Shown: piece after piece, positions 7,160-15,635 of the stretch
How positions within the stretch are numbered: the stretch's first letter is position 1
How the letters are laid out: every line of letters starts with the position of its first letter
NCBI GenBank assembly: GCA_964449675.1
Contig: CAYVAR010000011.1
Location: 1 to 40,268 of the forward strand
Reading direction: 5' to 3'
DNA length: 40,268 nt
DNA from: CAYVAR01 sp964449675
Lineage (GTDB): Bacteria; Patescibacteriota; Microgenomatia; UBA10105; UBA927
Notes under the pieces: generated by a model
Databases searched by the model: none
What the model was told of the DNA's origin: nothing
What the model saw: only the letters and a program-made list of their open reading frames with translations
Made by a program: the position numbers and the translations under genes

Positions 7160-9448
7160 TTATTTGATGTCTTCCCGTTTCCACGCCGCAAACGTACAGG
7201 TGGGGTAATTGCTGCATCCGTAAAACGTCTTGCCTCGACGGCTTTTTTTAATGACGATGTCTCCCCCGCAGTGCGGACATTTTTTATCTATTGTTTCAAA
7301 AAATTGTCTCGTATATTTGCATTTCGGAAATGTGCTACAAGCGATAAATTTTCCATATCTTCCGCTTCGTTTGACCAAAGGACTGCTGCAACTCGGGCAT
7401 TTTTCATCTATTTCTTCTACCGGCACCTTGACCTTTTCCGCCTCCTCGTAGGTATGTTCCAAACTCTTTGCAAATGGACCATAAAAATCTGCAATCACCG
7501 GCACCCTCGTGCTTTCCCCATTGGCTATCGCGTCAAGCTTTGCTTCCAAAGTCGCAGTAAACGGAAGATCCATAATATCAGGAAAATACTGGACCAAAAA
7601 ATCTGTGACTGAGTTGCCTAAATCAGTCGGTAAAAGCTTTTTCTCCTCGTGGGTCACATACTGGCGATCCCCAATTGTAGAAATAATCGGTGCATAGGTG
7701 CTTGGCCTGCCAATATCTTTTTCCTCTAGTGTTTTGACGAGAGAGGCCTCGGTATAGCGTGGTGGCGGGTTTGTGACGTGTTGTGTTGGAATCGCATCTT
7801 TTAGATTAACAACTTGTCCAATGGTAACATTTGGCAAGGTGACTTCTCCATTTTCCCCGCCTGCCGACGAGGCAGGATGACCGACAATTTTCAAATAGCC
7901 ATCAAATTTTACCACCGATCCTTGGGTTTCAAATCGATATCCATTGCTACTTGTTATCGCTATCGTTGTTGAGTCAAATATTGCTTCTTTTACCTGGCTA
8001 GCGAGTGCCCTTTTCCAAATAAGATCATAGAGCCGATGATGATCTCGATTTATTTCTTGGCTCGTAAGTGGAAGTTGGTCACTACTTATCGTTATAGTAG
8101 TAGGGCGAATCGCCTCGTGGGCCTCTTGGGCAACTTTTGATTTGGTCTGAAACCGGCGCGCCTGTTGGGGAACATATGATGTGCCGTACTGGGCTTCAAT
8201 ATACTGCCTCGCCTCACCGATAAATTTTTCAGATAGGTTGACGCTGTCGGTTCTGTGGTAGGTGATGTACCCTTCTTCATAGAGTTTTTGGGCAAGTTGC
8301 ATGGTACGTTTGGCAGAAAAATAAAACCGACGACCAGCTTCTTGCTGAAGCGTGCTTGTGGTAAAAGGCGCTAGCGGCGCGCGTTTGATTTCCTTTTTAT
8401 CTACTGCAGTAACAGTATAAGGAGGAAATAAATCCTTAATAATGTCAATTGCTAATTGTTGATTGCTAATTGTTGACGATGTTGTCGTATATTTTCCATC
8501 GAAAAGATCATAGGTAAGCGTTTTTTCGTATTTAACGCCATCTTTGGACACAAGTTGAGCTCGGATAAAATCGCGTCCGGGGAAGCTAGCTTTTTCGAGC
8601 ACCGTCATGTCTTTTTGAGCTGAAGGGTGAGGGTGTGCATTTTGAGGAGCACTGAAACCCCGCCCTTTCTCTAACAAAATGACCTTTGTATCCGTTGTTG
8701 GTGGGGTTTCATTGAGCGAGGACGGTGATTGCGCCGATTGTGTTGACTGCAGTTGCCGAGCGTCTCCGAAAAATGCCATACCCTCACCCGACAAAAATAC
8801 TCCTTCTATGGTCCAAAATTCTTCTTTTGCAAATTTTTGTATCTCCCGCTCCCGCTCGACGATAAGACGCACGGCAACCGACTGCACACGCCCTGCAGAA
8901 AGCCAACGCTTGGATAGCTTTTGCCAGAGAAGCGGAGATAGTTTATACCCGACGAGCCGGTCTAGGACGCGACGAGCTTGTTGGGCGTCGACAAGCTTAA
9001 GGTCTATGTCGCGGGGGTGAGCAAGCGCTTCCTTGATAGCGTGTTCTGTAATTTCGTGGAAGACAATGCGAGAGAAGCGAGAAGCGACAGGCGATAAGCG
9101 AGAAGCGTTTTGCACATTTCCCCCCTTTTTGCTTATCTTTTTTTGCTTATCGCTGCCAGCCAAGAGGCTGGCAGTGTGCCACGCGATCGCTTCCCCTTCC
9201 CGATCCGGATCGGTCGCGAGGATGATACTCTCTGCTTTTTTTGCAAGCTCCCGCAGTTCTCCTACCCGCTTTTGTCTGTCTTTTGGTATGACATATCGAG
9301 GAGTAAAATCATGCTCTATGTCAACACCAAGATCGGCCTTCGGCAAATCCCGTATATGCCCGAGCGTTGCTTCAATAGTAAACTTACCATCCAAAAATCG
9401 GGTAAGGGTACGCGCCTTGGTTGGCGATTCAACAATGATAAGTTTCAT
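7160..9448 (-). CDS. topA: DNA topoisomerase I (type IA)
   Basis: 762 residues. The TOPRIM domain carries E7 (IIVESPTKA) and the metal-binding TDPDREGE (79-86). The catalytic tyrosine is Y397 in GYITYHRTDS. Two C-terminal zinc-ribbon modules follow (CPSC...CSTFPKC and CPHCGG...CSNYPTC). It relaxes negative supercoils. Compared with E. coli the core is stretched by insertions: residues 92-126 (DNA 9065-9174), about 322-336 (DNA 8446-8476) and HPASSAGGENG (DNA 7855-7876). Each comes from palindromic or word-repeat DNA and lies between conserved blocks. The gene is followed upstream by dprA, a common pairing. Start: the ATG giving the canonical MKLIIVESPTKA. Confidence 0.97.
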   Translation of the reverse strand: MKLIIVESPTKARTLTRFLDGKFTIEATLGHIRDLPKADLGVDIEHDFTPRYVIPKDRQKRVGELRELAKKAESIILATDPDREGEAIAWHTASLLAGSDKQKKISKKGGNVQNASRLSPVASRFSRIVFHEITEHAIKEALAHPRDIDLKLVDAQQARRVLDRLVGYKLSPLLWQKLSKRWLSAGRVQSVAVRLIVEREREIQKFAKEEFWTIEGVFLSGEGMAFFGDARQLQSTQSAQSPSSLNETPPTTDTKVILLEKGRGFSAPQNAHPHPSAQKDMTVLEKASFPGRDFIRAQLVSKDGVKYEKTLTYDLFDGKYTTTSSTISNQQLAIDIIKDLFPPYTVTAVDKKEIKRAPLAPFTTSTLQQEAGRRFYFSAKRTMQLAQKLYEEGYITYHRTDSVNLSEKFIGEARQYIEAQYGTSYVPQQARRFQTKSKVAQEAHEAIRPTTITISSDQLPLTSQEINRDHHRLYDLIWKRALASQVKEAIFDSTTIAITSSNGYRFETQGSVVKFDGYLKIVGHPASSAGGENGEVTLPNVTIGQVVNLKDAIPTQHVTNPPPRYTEASLVKTLEEKDIGRPSTYAPIISTIGDRQYVTHEEKKLLPTDLGNSVTDFLVQYFPDIMDLPFTATLEAKLDAIANGESTRVPVIADFYGPFAKSLEHTYEEAEKVKVPVEEIDEKCPSCSSPLVKRSGRYGKFIACSTFPKCKYTRQFFETIDKKCPHCGGDIVIKKSRRGKTFYGCSNYPTCTFAAWKREDIK
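7855..7876. repeat. In-frame palindromic element in topA (CCTGCC/GGCAGG)
   Basis: CCCCG followed by CCTGCC-GACGA-GGCAGG, a perfect 6-bp stem. It encodes part of HPASSAGGENG, a Gly/Ser-rich surface-loop-like insert in the TopA core. A related GC-rich palindrome interrupts the tRNA-Thr fragment at 39703-39744. Confidence 0.65.
8446..8476. repeat. In-frame word repeat in topA (ATTGCTAATTGTTG x2)
   Basis: Two near-identical 15-bp units (AATTGCTAATTGTTG then ATTGCTAATTGTTGA). They encode the ISNQQLAIDI stretch of TopA between conserved regions, giving two copies of an NQQLAI-like word in diverged form. Confidence 0.6.
9065..9174. repeat. In-frame composite repeat/palindrome insertion in topA
   Basis: Two elements sit back to back. 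The first has arms of GAGAAGCGAGAAGCGAC / GCGATAAGCGAGAAGCG words with complementary TTGCTTATC words on the other side of a pyrimidine loop. The second is a perfect palindrome CTGCCAGCC-AAGA-GGCTGGCAG at 9153-9174. Together they encode TopA residues about 92-126, just after the TOPRIM motif DPDREGEAIAWH, where other bacterial enzymes have a short loop before the R-x-V-F-x-E-I-T strand. Confidence 0.75.
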
Positions 9449-9556
9449 AATTCAAAACTCAAAGCTCAAAACGTAAAACTACAACGCAAAACTAAAAGCT
9501 ATAAAAGGTTTTGAATTCTTTGATATAGTTTTGACATTTGAGTTTTGACATTTGAG
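9449..9556. repeat. AAACTCAAA-type word repeat between topA and dprA
   Basis: The dprA-topA gap consists of CAAAACTCAAAGCTCAAAAC, ACAACGCAAAACTAAAAGC and their complements (ATAGTTTTGACATTTGAG, twice). The transcript can fold into a long hairpin between the two genes. It is the same family as 7058-7158. Confidence 0.8.
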
Positions 9557-10687
9557 TTACCCTATAATTCCGTACACTTTATCACCAACATCTTTAATAA
9601 TTCCTTTCATCTCAAGAAGCGAGATGGTAGCCCCAACAACAGAAATTGTCAAGCCGGTTACGTGAACGATTTCATCAACATGCATCTGCCGATCGTTCAA
9701 ACATTTCAGTATTTTCTTTTCTTCTTGCGTCCCATCTGTAAGCTCTCTTCTTCCATTTCCTACAAAATCATGCTCGAGCTTGTTTTTGTAGGTTGTCGAT
9801 GAAATTATACCTAATTCTTCTAAAATATCTTCAACGTTCTCGACAAGCTTCGCCCCATTTTTTATAAGTCGTGCCGGCCCCCTGCTATACGGACTCGTAA
9901 TTGGTCCAGGCACGGCAAATACTTCCCGACCCTGCTCCGAAGCGTTGCGAGCGGTAATAAGCGCTCCGCTATCATCTGCTCCTTCCGTTACTAAGACTCC
10001 TAAACTTAATCCACTGATGATGCGATTTCTCGCTGGAAACAGTCCCTTATTGGGCCGGAGCCCCAACGGCATCTCGCTGACAATCGCTCCATACCCCTCC
10101 TCGCCAACTTGGTGGTATAACCTAGCATTACTTGGCGGGGCGATGATGTCAATACCGCATCCTAATACCGCGATGGTTTTGCCGCCACAATCAATCGCCG
10201 CTTGGTGCGCCGTGGCGTCAACGCCGTAGGCAAGTCCGGAAACGATCGTAAAACCGTGCGCGACGAGACCTTCAACTAATCGTTTCGTCACCTCCACACC
10301 ATAATGAGTAATTTTTCGCGTACCCACGACTCCAATAGTCCGATCAAGATGAAGTTTTTCCATGCCTGGTTTTGATTTTATATAAAGGACAAACGGCGCG
10401 TCGGGAATTTGTTTGAGAAGTTTGGGGTAACGGGAGTGAGCTACAGTCAACACAGAAACATGCTGTTTTTCAAGTTGTTTCAAGTAATCGTCAAGATCAA
10501 ACGTCTTGCGAAAGTGAACAAATTGATCCGTTAATTTCTCACCAAGTTTTATTTTTCGTAGAATTTCAGCAGATGCATACCACGCAACTTTCGCGCTGCC
10601 AAAGTAATCTAGAAGAAGTCGAAACCGCATTGGTCCAATGCCGGGAAATACACTAAAGGCGACCCAGTATTTCGTTTCTTCATCCAT
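9557..10687 (-). CDS. dprA: DNA-processing protein DprA (competence)
   Basis: 376 residues. An N-terminal helical region is followed by the Rossmann-like DprA core: GVVGTRKITHYG (about 127-138), FTIVSGLAYGVDATAHQAAI (about 158-177), TIAVLGCGIDIIAPPSNARL, FPARNRIISGLSLGVLVTEG and SGALITARNASEQGREVFAVPGP. The C-terminal part (about 315-376) is a winged-helix-like domain. DprA loads RecA on incoming single-stranded DNA during transformation and is among the most conserved competence genes in CPR genomes. It is probably cotranscribed with topA. Confidence 0.96.
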   Translation of the reverse strand: MDEETKYWVAFSVFPGIGPMRFRLLLDYFGSAKVAWYASAEILRKIKLGEKLTDQFVHFRKTFDLDDYLKQLEKQHVSVLTVAHSRYPKLLKQIPDAPFVLYIKSKPGMEKLHLDRTIGVVGTRKITHYGVEVTKRLVEGLVAHGFTIVSGLAYGVDATAHQAAIDCGGKTIAVLGCGIDIIAPPSNARLYHQVGEEGYGAIVSEMPLGLRPNKGLFPARNRIISGLSLGVLVTEGADDSGALITARNASEQGREVFAVPGPITSPYSRGPARLIKNGAKLVENVEDILEELGIISSTTYKNKLEHDFVGNGRRELTDGTQEEKKILKCLNDRQMHVDEIVHVTGLTISVVGATISLLEMKGIIKDVGDKVYGIIG

Positions 10688-10750
10688 TATATAAAGACTA
10701 CCAAATATACCTGCCTTTCACAAAGTTCTCATCCTTGGTACCATATGCAT

Positions 10751-11485
10751 ATGAATACATTATCTCTTTCGGTCATTATTCCTGCATATAACGAAGAAAA
10801 ATACCTCCCCACCTGCTTGAAATCGCTTCAGTATCAACAACGCATAAAAGCAGATGAGATAATTGTCGTTGACAACAACTCAAACGATAACACGGCATCT
10901 ATAGCACCACAGTACGGCGCACGACTCATATATGAACCCATTCGGGGGGTTGCGCGTACAAAAAATACTGGCGCTCGCAATGCAAAAGGTGATATCCTGG
11001 TATTTCTTGATGCAGACACCATACCACCTCCCGACCACCTCGCCAAAATAATTGGGCACGTAACGAATTCTTCTGGATGCGCGCACGCCGGACCATATAT
11101 CCACCACGATGGCGGACCTTTGCTCTATTGGTGTACACAAAAAGGACGCTACTACTCTTCTTACTTTCGTTTCATTCGCGCGATTTCCGGGGTACAAGGG
11201 TTCTCGGGTGGAAATTTCATTATTGCAAAATCACTCTTTCATAAAATAAATGGCTTTAACGAAACAATTTCTGATATAAATATACCGGAGGACTGGGAAT
11301 TTGCAATTCGTCTCTCGAGGGCGAATATGTCTATAGTATATGATCCAGCGCTCTGGGTGTTTTCTTCGGCTCGAAGAATCAAACGGTCACCCTTTGATTC
11401 AATCATGCGTGGTATATATGTTCTCGTGTTTATTCATCAAAATAATCTCACTCGCAAAAGATTAGCGACGAAACCACTCCTCTAA
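10751..11485 (+). CDS. Family 2 glycosyltransferase
   Basis: 244 residues from the ATG at 10751; another ATG lies two codons upstream. The GT-A core opens with LSVIIPAYNEEKYLPTCLKSL, followed by DEIIVVDNNSNDNTA and the DxD-type motif ILVFLDADTIPPPDHL (about residues 83-98). A later GGNFIIAKSLF and IPEDWEFAIRL (acidic general-base region, ED) complete the family pattern. It likely transfers a nucleotide-sugar residue to a lipid or glycan. TACCAT lies 6 bp before this ATG with an upstream TGG, so initiation may be leaderless. Its 3' end overlaps the convergent mrdA by 24 bp. Confidence 0.9.
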   Translation: MNTLSLSVIIPAYNEEKYLPTCLKSLQYQQRIKADEIIVVDNNSNDNTASIAPQYGARLIYEPIRGVARTKNTGARNAKGDILVFLDADTIPPPDHLAKIIGHVTNSSGCAHAGPYIHHDGGPLLYWCTQKGRYYSSYFRFIRAISGVQGFSGGNFIIAKSLFHKINGFNETISDINIPEDWEFAIRLSRANMSIVYDPALWVFSSARRIKRSPFDSIMRGIYVLVFIHQNNLTRKRLATKPLL

Positions 11486-13351
11486 TATTTTTTTGGCTAT
11501 GGGAGCAGCGACATTACTTCCTTCTCCTGCCCCTTCAACTAAAACTGTTATAGATATTTCCGGTTCTCCCTGTACGGTCTTGGTGTCTCCCTGGCCCGTA
11601 TCATCAACATAATCGAGGCCAGGCCTCGATTTCGTTGTCCTAGCAAGCGGGGCAAACACCGTAAACCATGCATGCGTTTTATTATTGGGATCCCCATACT
11701 CCGCCGTCCCTGTCTTACAGGCAACCGGAATTTTACTATATAAAATAGGTTGACCTGAAACGGATGCTCCCCCATTTTCATCAATTCTGAATTCTGAATT
11801 CTGAATTCTGAAATTAAATAAAGGCCATCCAGTTCCACCAGGCTCACATGCTCTCGTCATGCCTTCGGTAATAACATCAATTGTTTGTTTCTTTATCCCT
11901 AAGTCCTTGCATTTATCTGACGACTGCTTCGTGATCGTTGGCTTACACAACTTTCCACCGTTTGCAATAAGATTCGTCCAGGCATTGACTTGCAAAGGAG
12001 TCGTCAAAAGATATCCTTGGCCAATGGCCACATGATACGTATCTCCGAGATACCAGAGGTTATTTCTCGCCTCTCTGTCCGATGGTGAAGCAAAGTATGC
12101 TTCTTTCCAACTCGGATCGGGCATAAGTCCACTTGCTTCACCCGGCAACTGGATCCCCAAAAGTTGACCAATGCCTGCTTTTCGCGCCCACTTTGCAAGC
12201 TTGGTAATGCCAAGCGCCTCACCTGCTTTATAAAAATAGATATCATTACTTCGCGCTATCGCTTTAACCATATCGACAAGTCCTTCGGTTTTTCCGTATT
12301 GGGTAAAATACCAGTTGGGAAACGATGCAGGGCCAATTTTTATAACACCCACATCCTCTACGGTAGTTTCCGGCTGCATCGCATCCTCCTCAAGCGCGCT
12401 TATCGCTGTTACTATTTTAAATGTCGATCCCGGTGGGTAGACACCGCCGATACCTCTATTAAATAAAGGCCGTTTTGGATCATCAATAAGTGTCGTATAT
12501 TCCCCTTGGGTCAGTCCTTGGGAAAATGCTTGTGAAAAAAATGATGGATTTGAATATAACGCAAGAATTTCTCCTGTTTCTGGTTTGGTGACCACGATAC
12601 TACCGGAATACTCTTTGGGAAACGCTTCTTGAGCAACACGGGCAAGCGCGATGTCGATTGAAAGCGTCACATCCTCTCCGGGTATTTCCCGATCAACTCC
12701 GAGCGTTCTTGTAATTTTTCCACTTGCATCAACCTCAACAAGCTCCCGTCCGTCGCGTCCACGCAACTTTTCCTCATAAACGGCTTCAGCCCCCATTCGA
12801 CCCACCCGATCGCCGCGCCGATAGCTACGAATTGTATAGTACTCATCGCTGAGTTCCTTTTGGGATAATTCACCGATAAAACCAATGACATGCGATAAAC
12901 TACTTCCAAAAAGATAGTCCCTACTATAGTCCACTTCCAAAAATTGACCTGAGGCAAGTCCCTGCGCTTTACGAGTTTCTCCCTCAAGCTTACTAAGCGT
13001 CAGAACACAATCTCGGTTGGCTTCTCCTTCACACGGAGTAATGAGTCGGAAGCGGAGGGTATTTTGTACAAGCGGCTTTCCTGTCCGGTCATATAATATG
13101 CCCCGCGGGGCGTGACGAATAAGTTCTCGCGTTCTATTACCGTCTGCAAGTACTCGGTAGGTATGTCCATGGATAATTGTTAAATCAAATAATCGCCAAA
13201 GGAGGATAAATAGCGCGATACATAAACTCGTTGCAAAAAGAAGCGCACGACCGGATCCCAGCCACCAGGACGGTCCCGTGTCTTTGGGAAGTCTGGTCCT
13301 TGTAGCGCGTTCAAGAATGAGACTATCAGAAAACGCTTTGCCTAGTTTCAT
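11462..13351 (-). CDS. mrdA: Penicillin-binding protein 2 (peptidoglycan DD-transpeptidase)
   Basis: 629 residues. One N-terminal membrane segment (about 34-57) is followed by the PBP dimerisation domain (RGILYDRTGKPL near 83-94) and the transpeptidase with S309-TFK, SND (368-370) and KTGTA (546-550). It crosslinks peptidoglycan during elongation, with MreB and RodA. Two inserts lie near the active-site KTG motif: residues 513-526 (a run of GAATTCT words, DNA 11783-11815) and 574-590 (DNA including the palindrome at 11611-11631). It is last in an operon with mreB and the gene at 13361, which starts 9 bp upstream. Confidence 0.96.
   Translation of the reverse strand: MKLGKAFSDSLILERATRTRLPKDTGPSWWLGSGRALLFATSLCIALFILLWRLFDLTIIHGHTYRVLADGNRTRELIRHAPRGILYDRTGKPLVQNTLRFRLITPCEGEANRDCVLTLSKLEGETRKAQGLASGQFLEVDYSRDYLFGSSLSHVIGFIGELSQKELSDEYYTIRSYRRGDRVGRMGAEAVYEEKLRGRDGRELVEVDASGKITRTLGVDREIPGEDVTLSIDIALARVAQEAFPKEYSGSIVVTKPETGEILALYSNPSFFSQAFSQGLTQGEYTTLIDDPKRPLFNRGIGGVYPPGSTFKIVTAISALEEDAMQPETTVEDVGVIKIGPASFPNWYFTQYGKTEGLVDMVKAIARSNDIYFYKAGEALGITKLAKWARKAGIGQLLGIQLPGEASGLMPDPSWKEAYFASPSDREARNNLWYLGDTYHVAIGQGYLLTTPLQVNAWTNLIANGGKLCKPTITKQSSDKCKDLGIKKQTIDVITEGMTRACEPGGTGWPLFNFRIQNSEFRIDENGGASVSGQPILYSKIPVACKTGTAEYGDPNNKTHAWFTVFAPLARTTKSRPGLDYVDDTGQGDTKTVQGEPEISITVLVEGAGEGSNVAAPIAKKILEEWFRR
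11611..11631. repeat. Perfect 21-bp palindrome in mrdA, shared with fmt
   Basis: Arms AATCGAGGCC / GGCCTCGATT around a single A. The identical palindrome, with the same CAACAT to its left, occurs inside fmt at 35630-35650 on the other side of the window; diverged forms lie at 3500 and 1505. In mrdA it encodes KSRPGLDY within a loop after AWFTVFAPLA. Confidence 0.85.
11783..11815. repeat. In-frame GAATTCT tandem words in mrdA
   Basis: Four tandem copies of AATTCTG. Because GAATTC is self-complementary, the run is also palindromic. It encodes NFRIQNSEFRID, placed just before the KTG box. The 16S IVS arms and the fmt/O-antigen-ligase repeats use similar words. Confidence 0.8.
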
Positions 13352-13360
13352 ACGAGAAGA

Positions 13361-13933
13361 TTACATCGGATACACCTGCTTCATAAAAATGACCATAACG
13401 ATTGAATATCCTATCCCTACTAATACTTGTCCTAGTGTATGTTCACGACTTTTTATCCTTGCCCATCCGATAAGCGGAATAAGAAACGCAAGCGGCCACC
13501 CAAACGGACCAAACCATTGGATAAAAAAGTATGCCGCAAGCACAGAAGCACCAGCATGACCGGATAGTTTATACCGCAACGATAGCAAGCCAAATCCGGT
13601 GAGCCATGCTTGGTACAAAACAAAAAGCCGAAATAAAAATATATTGCCAAAATATCGTACAAGGAGCAAATTCCACAAACCAAATAGAAATAGCAAAAGA
13701 AGAATTTTAGGACGTTTTCGTCTCTCTGTAACATCCCAATTTATTTTTTTTGTCTTCACCGCCCAGAATCTAAGTAGCGTGGGTGGTAATATGATACCTA
13801 AAAAAAATATAACTAAAAACCGATATAATTCCATACCCACAGGTCCACTTCTGATTGCAGCAATTACTGTTACAAAGACAAGCTCTACAATCGGATCAAA
13901 AACACGCGAGATAACCAAAGCACTCTTATTCAT
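13361..13933 (-). CDS. PAP2-superfamily-like integral membrane protein
   Basis: 190 residues, about six hydrophobic segments. The PAP2 signature is only partly present: TERRKRP near residue 70 (basic motif 1), KLSGHAGASVLAA near 125 (SGH, motif 2) and SREHTLGQVLVG near 167 (motif 3 with Q in place of the usual D). It probably belongs to the broader PAP2 fold and may handle a lipid phosphate, but activity is uncertain. It sits between mreB and mrdA, so a role in wall precursor or lipid carrier turnover is plausible. TATTAT (complement) lies 6 bp before the ATG. Confidence 0.7.
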   Translation of the reverse strand: MNKSALVISRVFDPIVELVFVTVIAAIRSGPVGMELYRFLVIFFLGIILPPTLLRFWAVKTKKINWDVTERRKRPKILLLLFLFGLWNLLLVRYFGNIFLFRLFVLYQAWLTGFGLLSLRYKLSGHAGASVLAAYFFIQWFGPFGWPLAFLIPLIGWARIKSREHTLGQVLVGIGYSIVMVIFMKQVYPM

Positions 13934-13949
13934 TCTTCTATAATATATC

Positions 13950-14010
13950 CATTGATCAGATTGGTAAATTGGCTCGCCTCGCTGGAGCTTTGGCGAAGCG
14001 GGTCGGATTG
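13950..14010. repeat. GC-rich palindromic element in the mreB 3' gap
   Basis: The gap after mreB holds GGCTCGCCTCGCTGGAGC and TTTGGCGAAGC, which can fold back, followed by repeats of GGTCGGATT. It is another dispersed palindrome type. Confidence 0.45.
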
Positions 14011-14016
14011 GTCGGA

Positions 14017-15072
14017 TTACATTTTCCTCGCTGCCACTTTTACCTTTCGAAGTAGAGATGGATCGTCGAGGAGGCGGCCAGCACCGCGTACGACGGCTGT
14101 TTGCGGATCATCACTTATCCAAACCGGCATCTTCATTTCACTTGCGATGAGCCGGTCTATACCGCGAATAAGCGCTCCACCACCAGCAAGCACAATCCCG
14201 TGCTCGACGATGTCACTGACGAGCTCCGGTGGCGTTTCTTCAATCGTTTCTGATATGCCTTCAATTATTTCGCGAACGACCGGAGCAAGCGCTTCACGAA
14301 TCTCCGACTCATTGACACGGACGGATTTCGGCAGTCCCCGCTCGATATCGCGCCCTCGTACGACCGTCTGTCTTTCAGTTTTTTCCGTCGGAAACGCCGA
14401 CCCGATCGCTATTTTAACCGCCTCGGCTGTTTGCTCACCAATTAATAGAGAATATTTGAGGCGCATGAAATTCGTCACTGCTTCATCCATTTCGTCCCCG
14501 GCAATTCTAATACTGCGGTTTACCACGATTCCCCCCAAAGACAAAACCGCTATCTCACTCGTCCCGCCGCCAATGTCACAGATAAAACTTCCGCTGCTGT
14601 CAGAAATTGGCAAACCAGCGCCAATAGCTGCTGCCATAGGCTCTTCGATGAGGATCGCCTCACGTGCTCCTGCCATAATTGCAGCCTCCTGGACTGCCCG
14701 GCGTTCCACCTCTGTTACTCCCGATGGAATGCCGACTACCACCTTTGGTCGCGGAATTTTTGGGAGTCTCGATCCGCCTGGCGACTCGTGGACGAGTTTA
14801 ATGTAGTGGGTGAGCATCGCTGCTGCTGCGTCAAAATCCGCAATCACTCCGTCTTTAAGCGGCCGAAACGCTTCGATCGTCGTCGGGGTTTTACCGAGCA
14901 TACGCTTGGCTTCCCGACCGATAGCCACGATCTGCTTGGTTTTCCGGTGACGGGCAACCACCGATGGTTCCCGTATCACAATGCCTTTTCCACGCACGTA
15001 CACGAGCGTATTTGCCGTGCCTAAATCAATGCCTAAATCATGGGAGAGTAGACCGAAAAGAAAATCTAACAT
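14017..15072 (-). CDS. mreB: Rod shape-determining actin homologue MreB
   Basis: 351 residues if started at the ATG at 15070-15072, which gives MLDFLFGLLSHDLGIDLGTA, collinear with other MreB N-termini; a longer frame to 15126 has no support. Actin-fold signatures: phosphate-1 DLGIDLGTANTLVYV, connect GVIADFDAAAAML, phosphate-2 ICDIGGGTSEIAVL, adenosine GIVLAGGGALIRG. MreB filaments organise peptidoglycan synthesis with PBP2. It heads an operon with the membrane protein at 13361 and mrdA; mreC and mreD are not in between. Confidence 0.96.
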   Translation of the reverse strand: MLDFLFGLLSHDLGIDLGTANTLVYVRGKGIVIREPSVVARHRKTKQIVAIGREAKRMLGKTPTTIEAFRPLKDGVIADFDAAAAMLTHYIKLVHESPGGSRLPKIPRPKVVVGIPSGVTEVERRAVQEAAIMAGAREAILIEEPMAAAIGAGLPISDSSGSFICDIGGGTSEIAVLSLGGIVVNRSIRIAGDEMDEAVTNFMRLKYSLLIGEQTAEAVKIAIGSAFPTEKTERQTVVRGRDIERGLPKSVRVNESEIREALAPVVREIIEGISETIEETPPELVSDIVEHGIVLAGGGALIRGIDRLIASEMKMPVWISDDPQTAVVRGAGRLLDDPSLLRKVKVAARKM

Positions 15073-15093
15073 TTCTCTGGTCATTCTATCATA

Positions 15094-15122
15094 TTGCATG
15101 TGATCATCTGGAATGGTAAAGT
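15094..15122 (+). promoter_or_regulatory. Promoter of the 52-aa gene
   Basis: TTGCAT (15094-15099), 17-bp spacer, TAAAGT (15117-15122), and 8 bp further the ATG at 15131. The start site would fall at or next to the ATG. It lies within the 5' end region of the divergent mreB. Confidence 0.5.
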
Positions 15123-15130
15123 GCACCTGT

Positions 15131-15289
15131 ATGAAGAAAAAACATCGAGACTTGGATAAACCTACGACTGTTAAAGATTTTCACGATTTTGCTAAAAAAG
15201 TTATAAGCGAAATTCAGAAAAACATAAAATACCGTGTCACTGAACTTGAGGCGATGGGTGTACCGACAAAAACTGATTTAACACACTAA
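15131..15289 (+). CDS. Small hypothetical protein (52 aa)
   Basis: An open frame of 52 residues opening MKKKHRDLDKPTTVKDFHDF and continuing with a helical segment (AKKVISEIQKNIKYRVTELE). It is very basic at the start and has no membrane segment. It is supported by a promoter placed so that the ATG sits at the expected start of transcription. I do not recognise a family. It is the first gene of the plus-strand orphan series. Confidence 0.5.
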   Translation: MKKKHRDLDKPTTVKDFHDFAKKVISEIQKNIKYRVTELEAMGVPTKTDLTH

Positions 15290-15355
15290 AACACCAGCTC
15301 GCTACCCACACTCGATAAAGAGGAATTCCTTGTACTCATTTGATACAATAGAGAT

Positions 15356-15583
15356 ATGGAAATTGATAAAGGACCTGCCGATCCAGCTGGCCTCGGCAAA
15401 TTGCCCGATGGCACAGTTATTGTCTATGGAGATTTAGATCCTAACTCTCCGACTCTTGAGGTCTTAAAGGATTTAGCTATTGCTGGCCATCCATCTATAG
15501 TTACACCGGTAGGTTCTACGACAGATGAGCTACTTGATACGCCGTACGAAGTAATTACTGCCAGAGGACAAAGAGATAACTAA
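15356..15583 (+). CDS. Hypothetical protein (75 aa)
   Basis: Acidic 75-residue protein with a compact pattern of strands (DGTVIVYGDLDPNSP, HPSIVTPVGST) that could be a small alpha/beta fold. No recognised motif. An extended -10 (TG-A-TACAAT, 15341-15349) lies 6 bp before the ATG with no Shine-Dalgarno: probable leaderless start. Confidence 0.55.
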   Translation: MEIDKGPADPAGLGKLPDGTVIVYGDLDPNSPTLEVLKDLAIAGHPSIVTPVGSTTDELLDTPYEVITARGQRDN

Positions 15584-15635
15584 ACTACTTACCACCGAAA
15601 AGAGCCTTTTAGTCTCTTTAGAATCTTATTTACAC

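Noticed and set aside
10834..11197. Minus-strand frames opposite the GT2 gene
   Set aside because: Shadows of a clearly recognised glycosyltransferase.
15073..15126. Longer N-terminus for MreB starting at 15126
   Set aside because: MreB proteins begin a few residues before the DLGIDLGTAN strand; the ATG at 15072 gives that length and the extra 18 residues match nothing.
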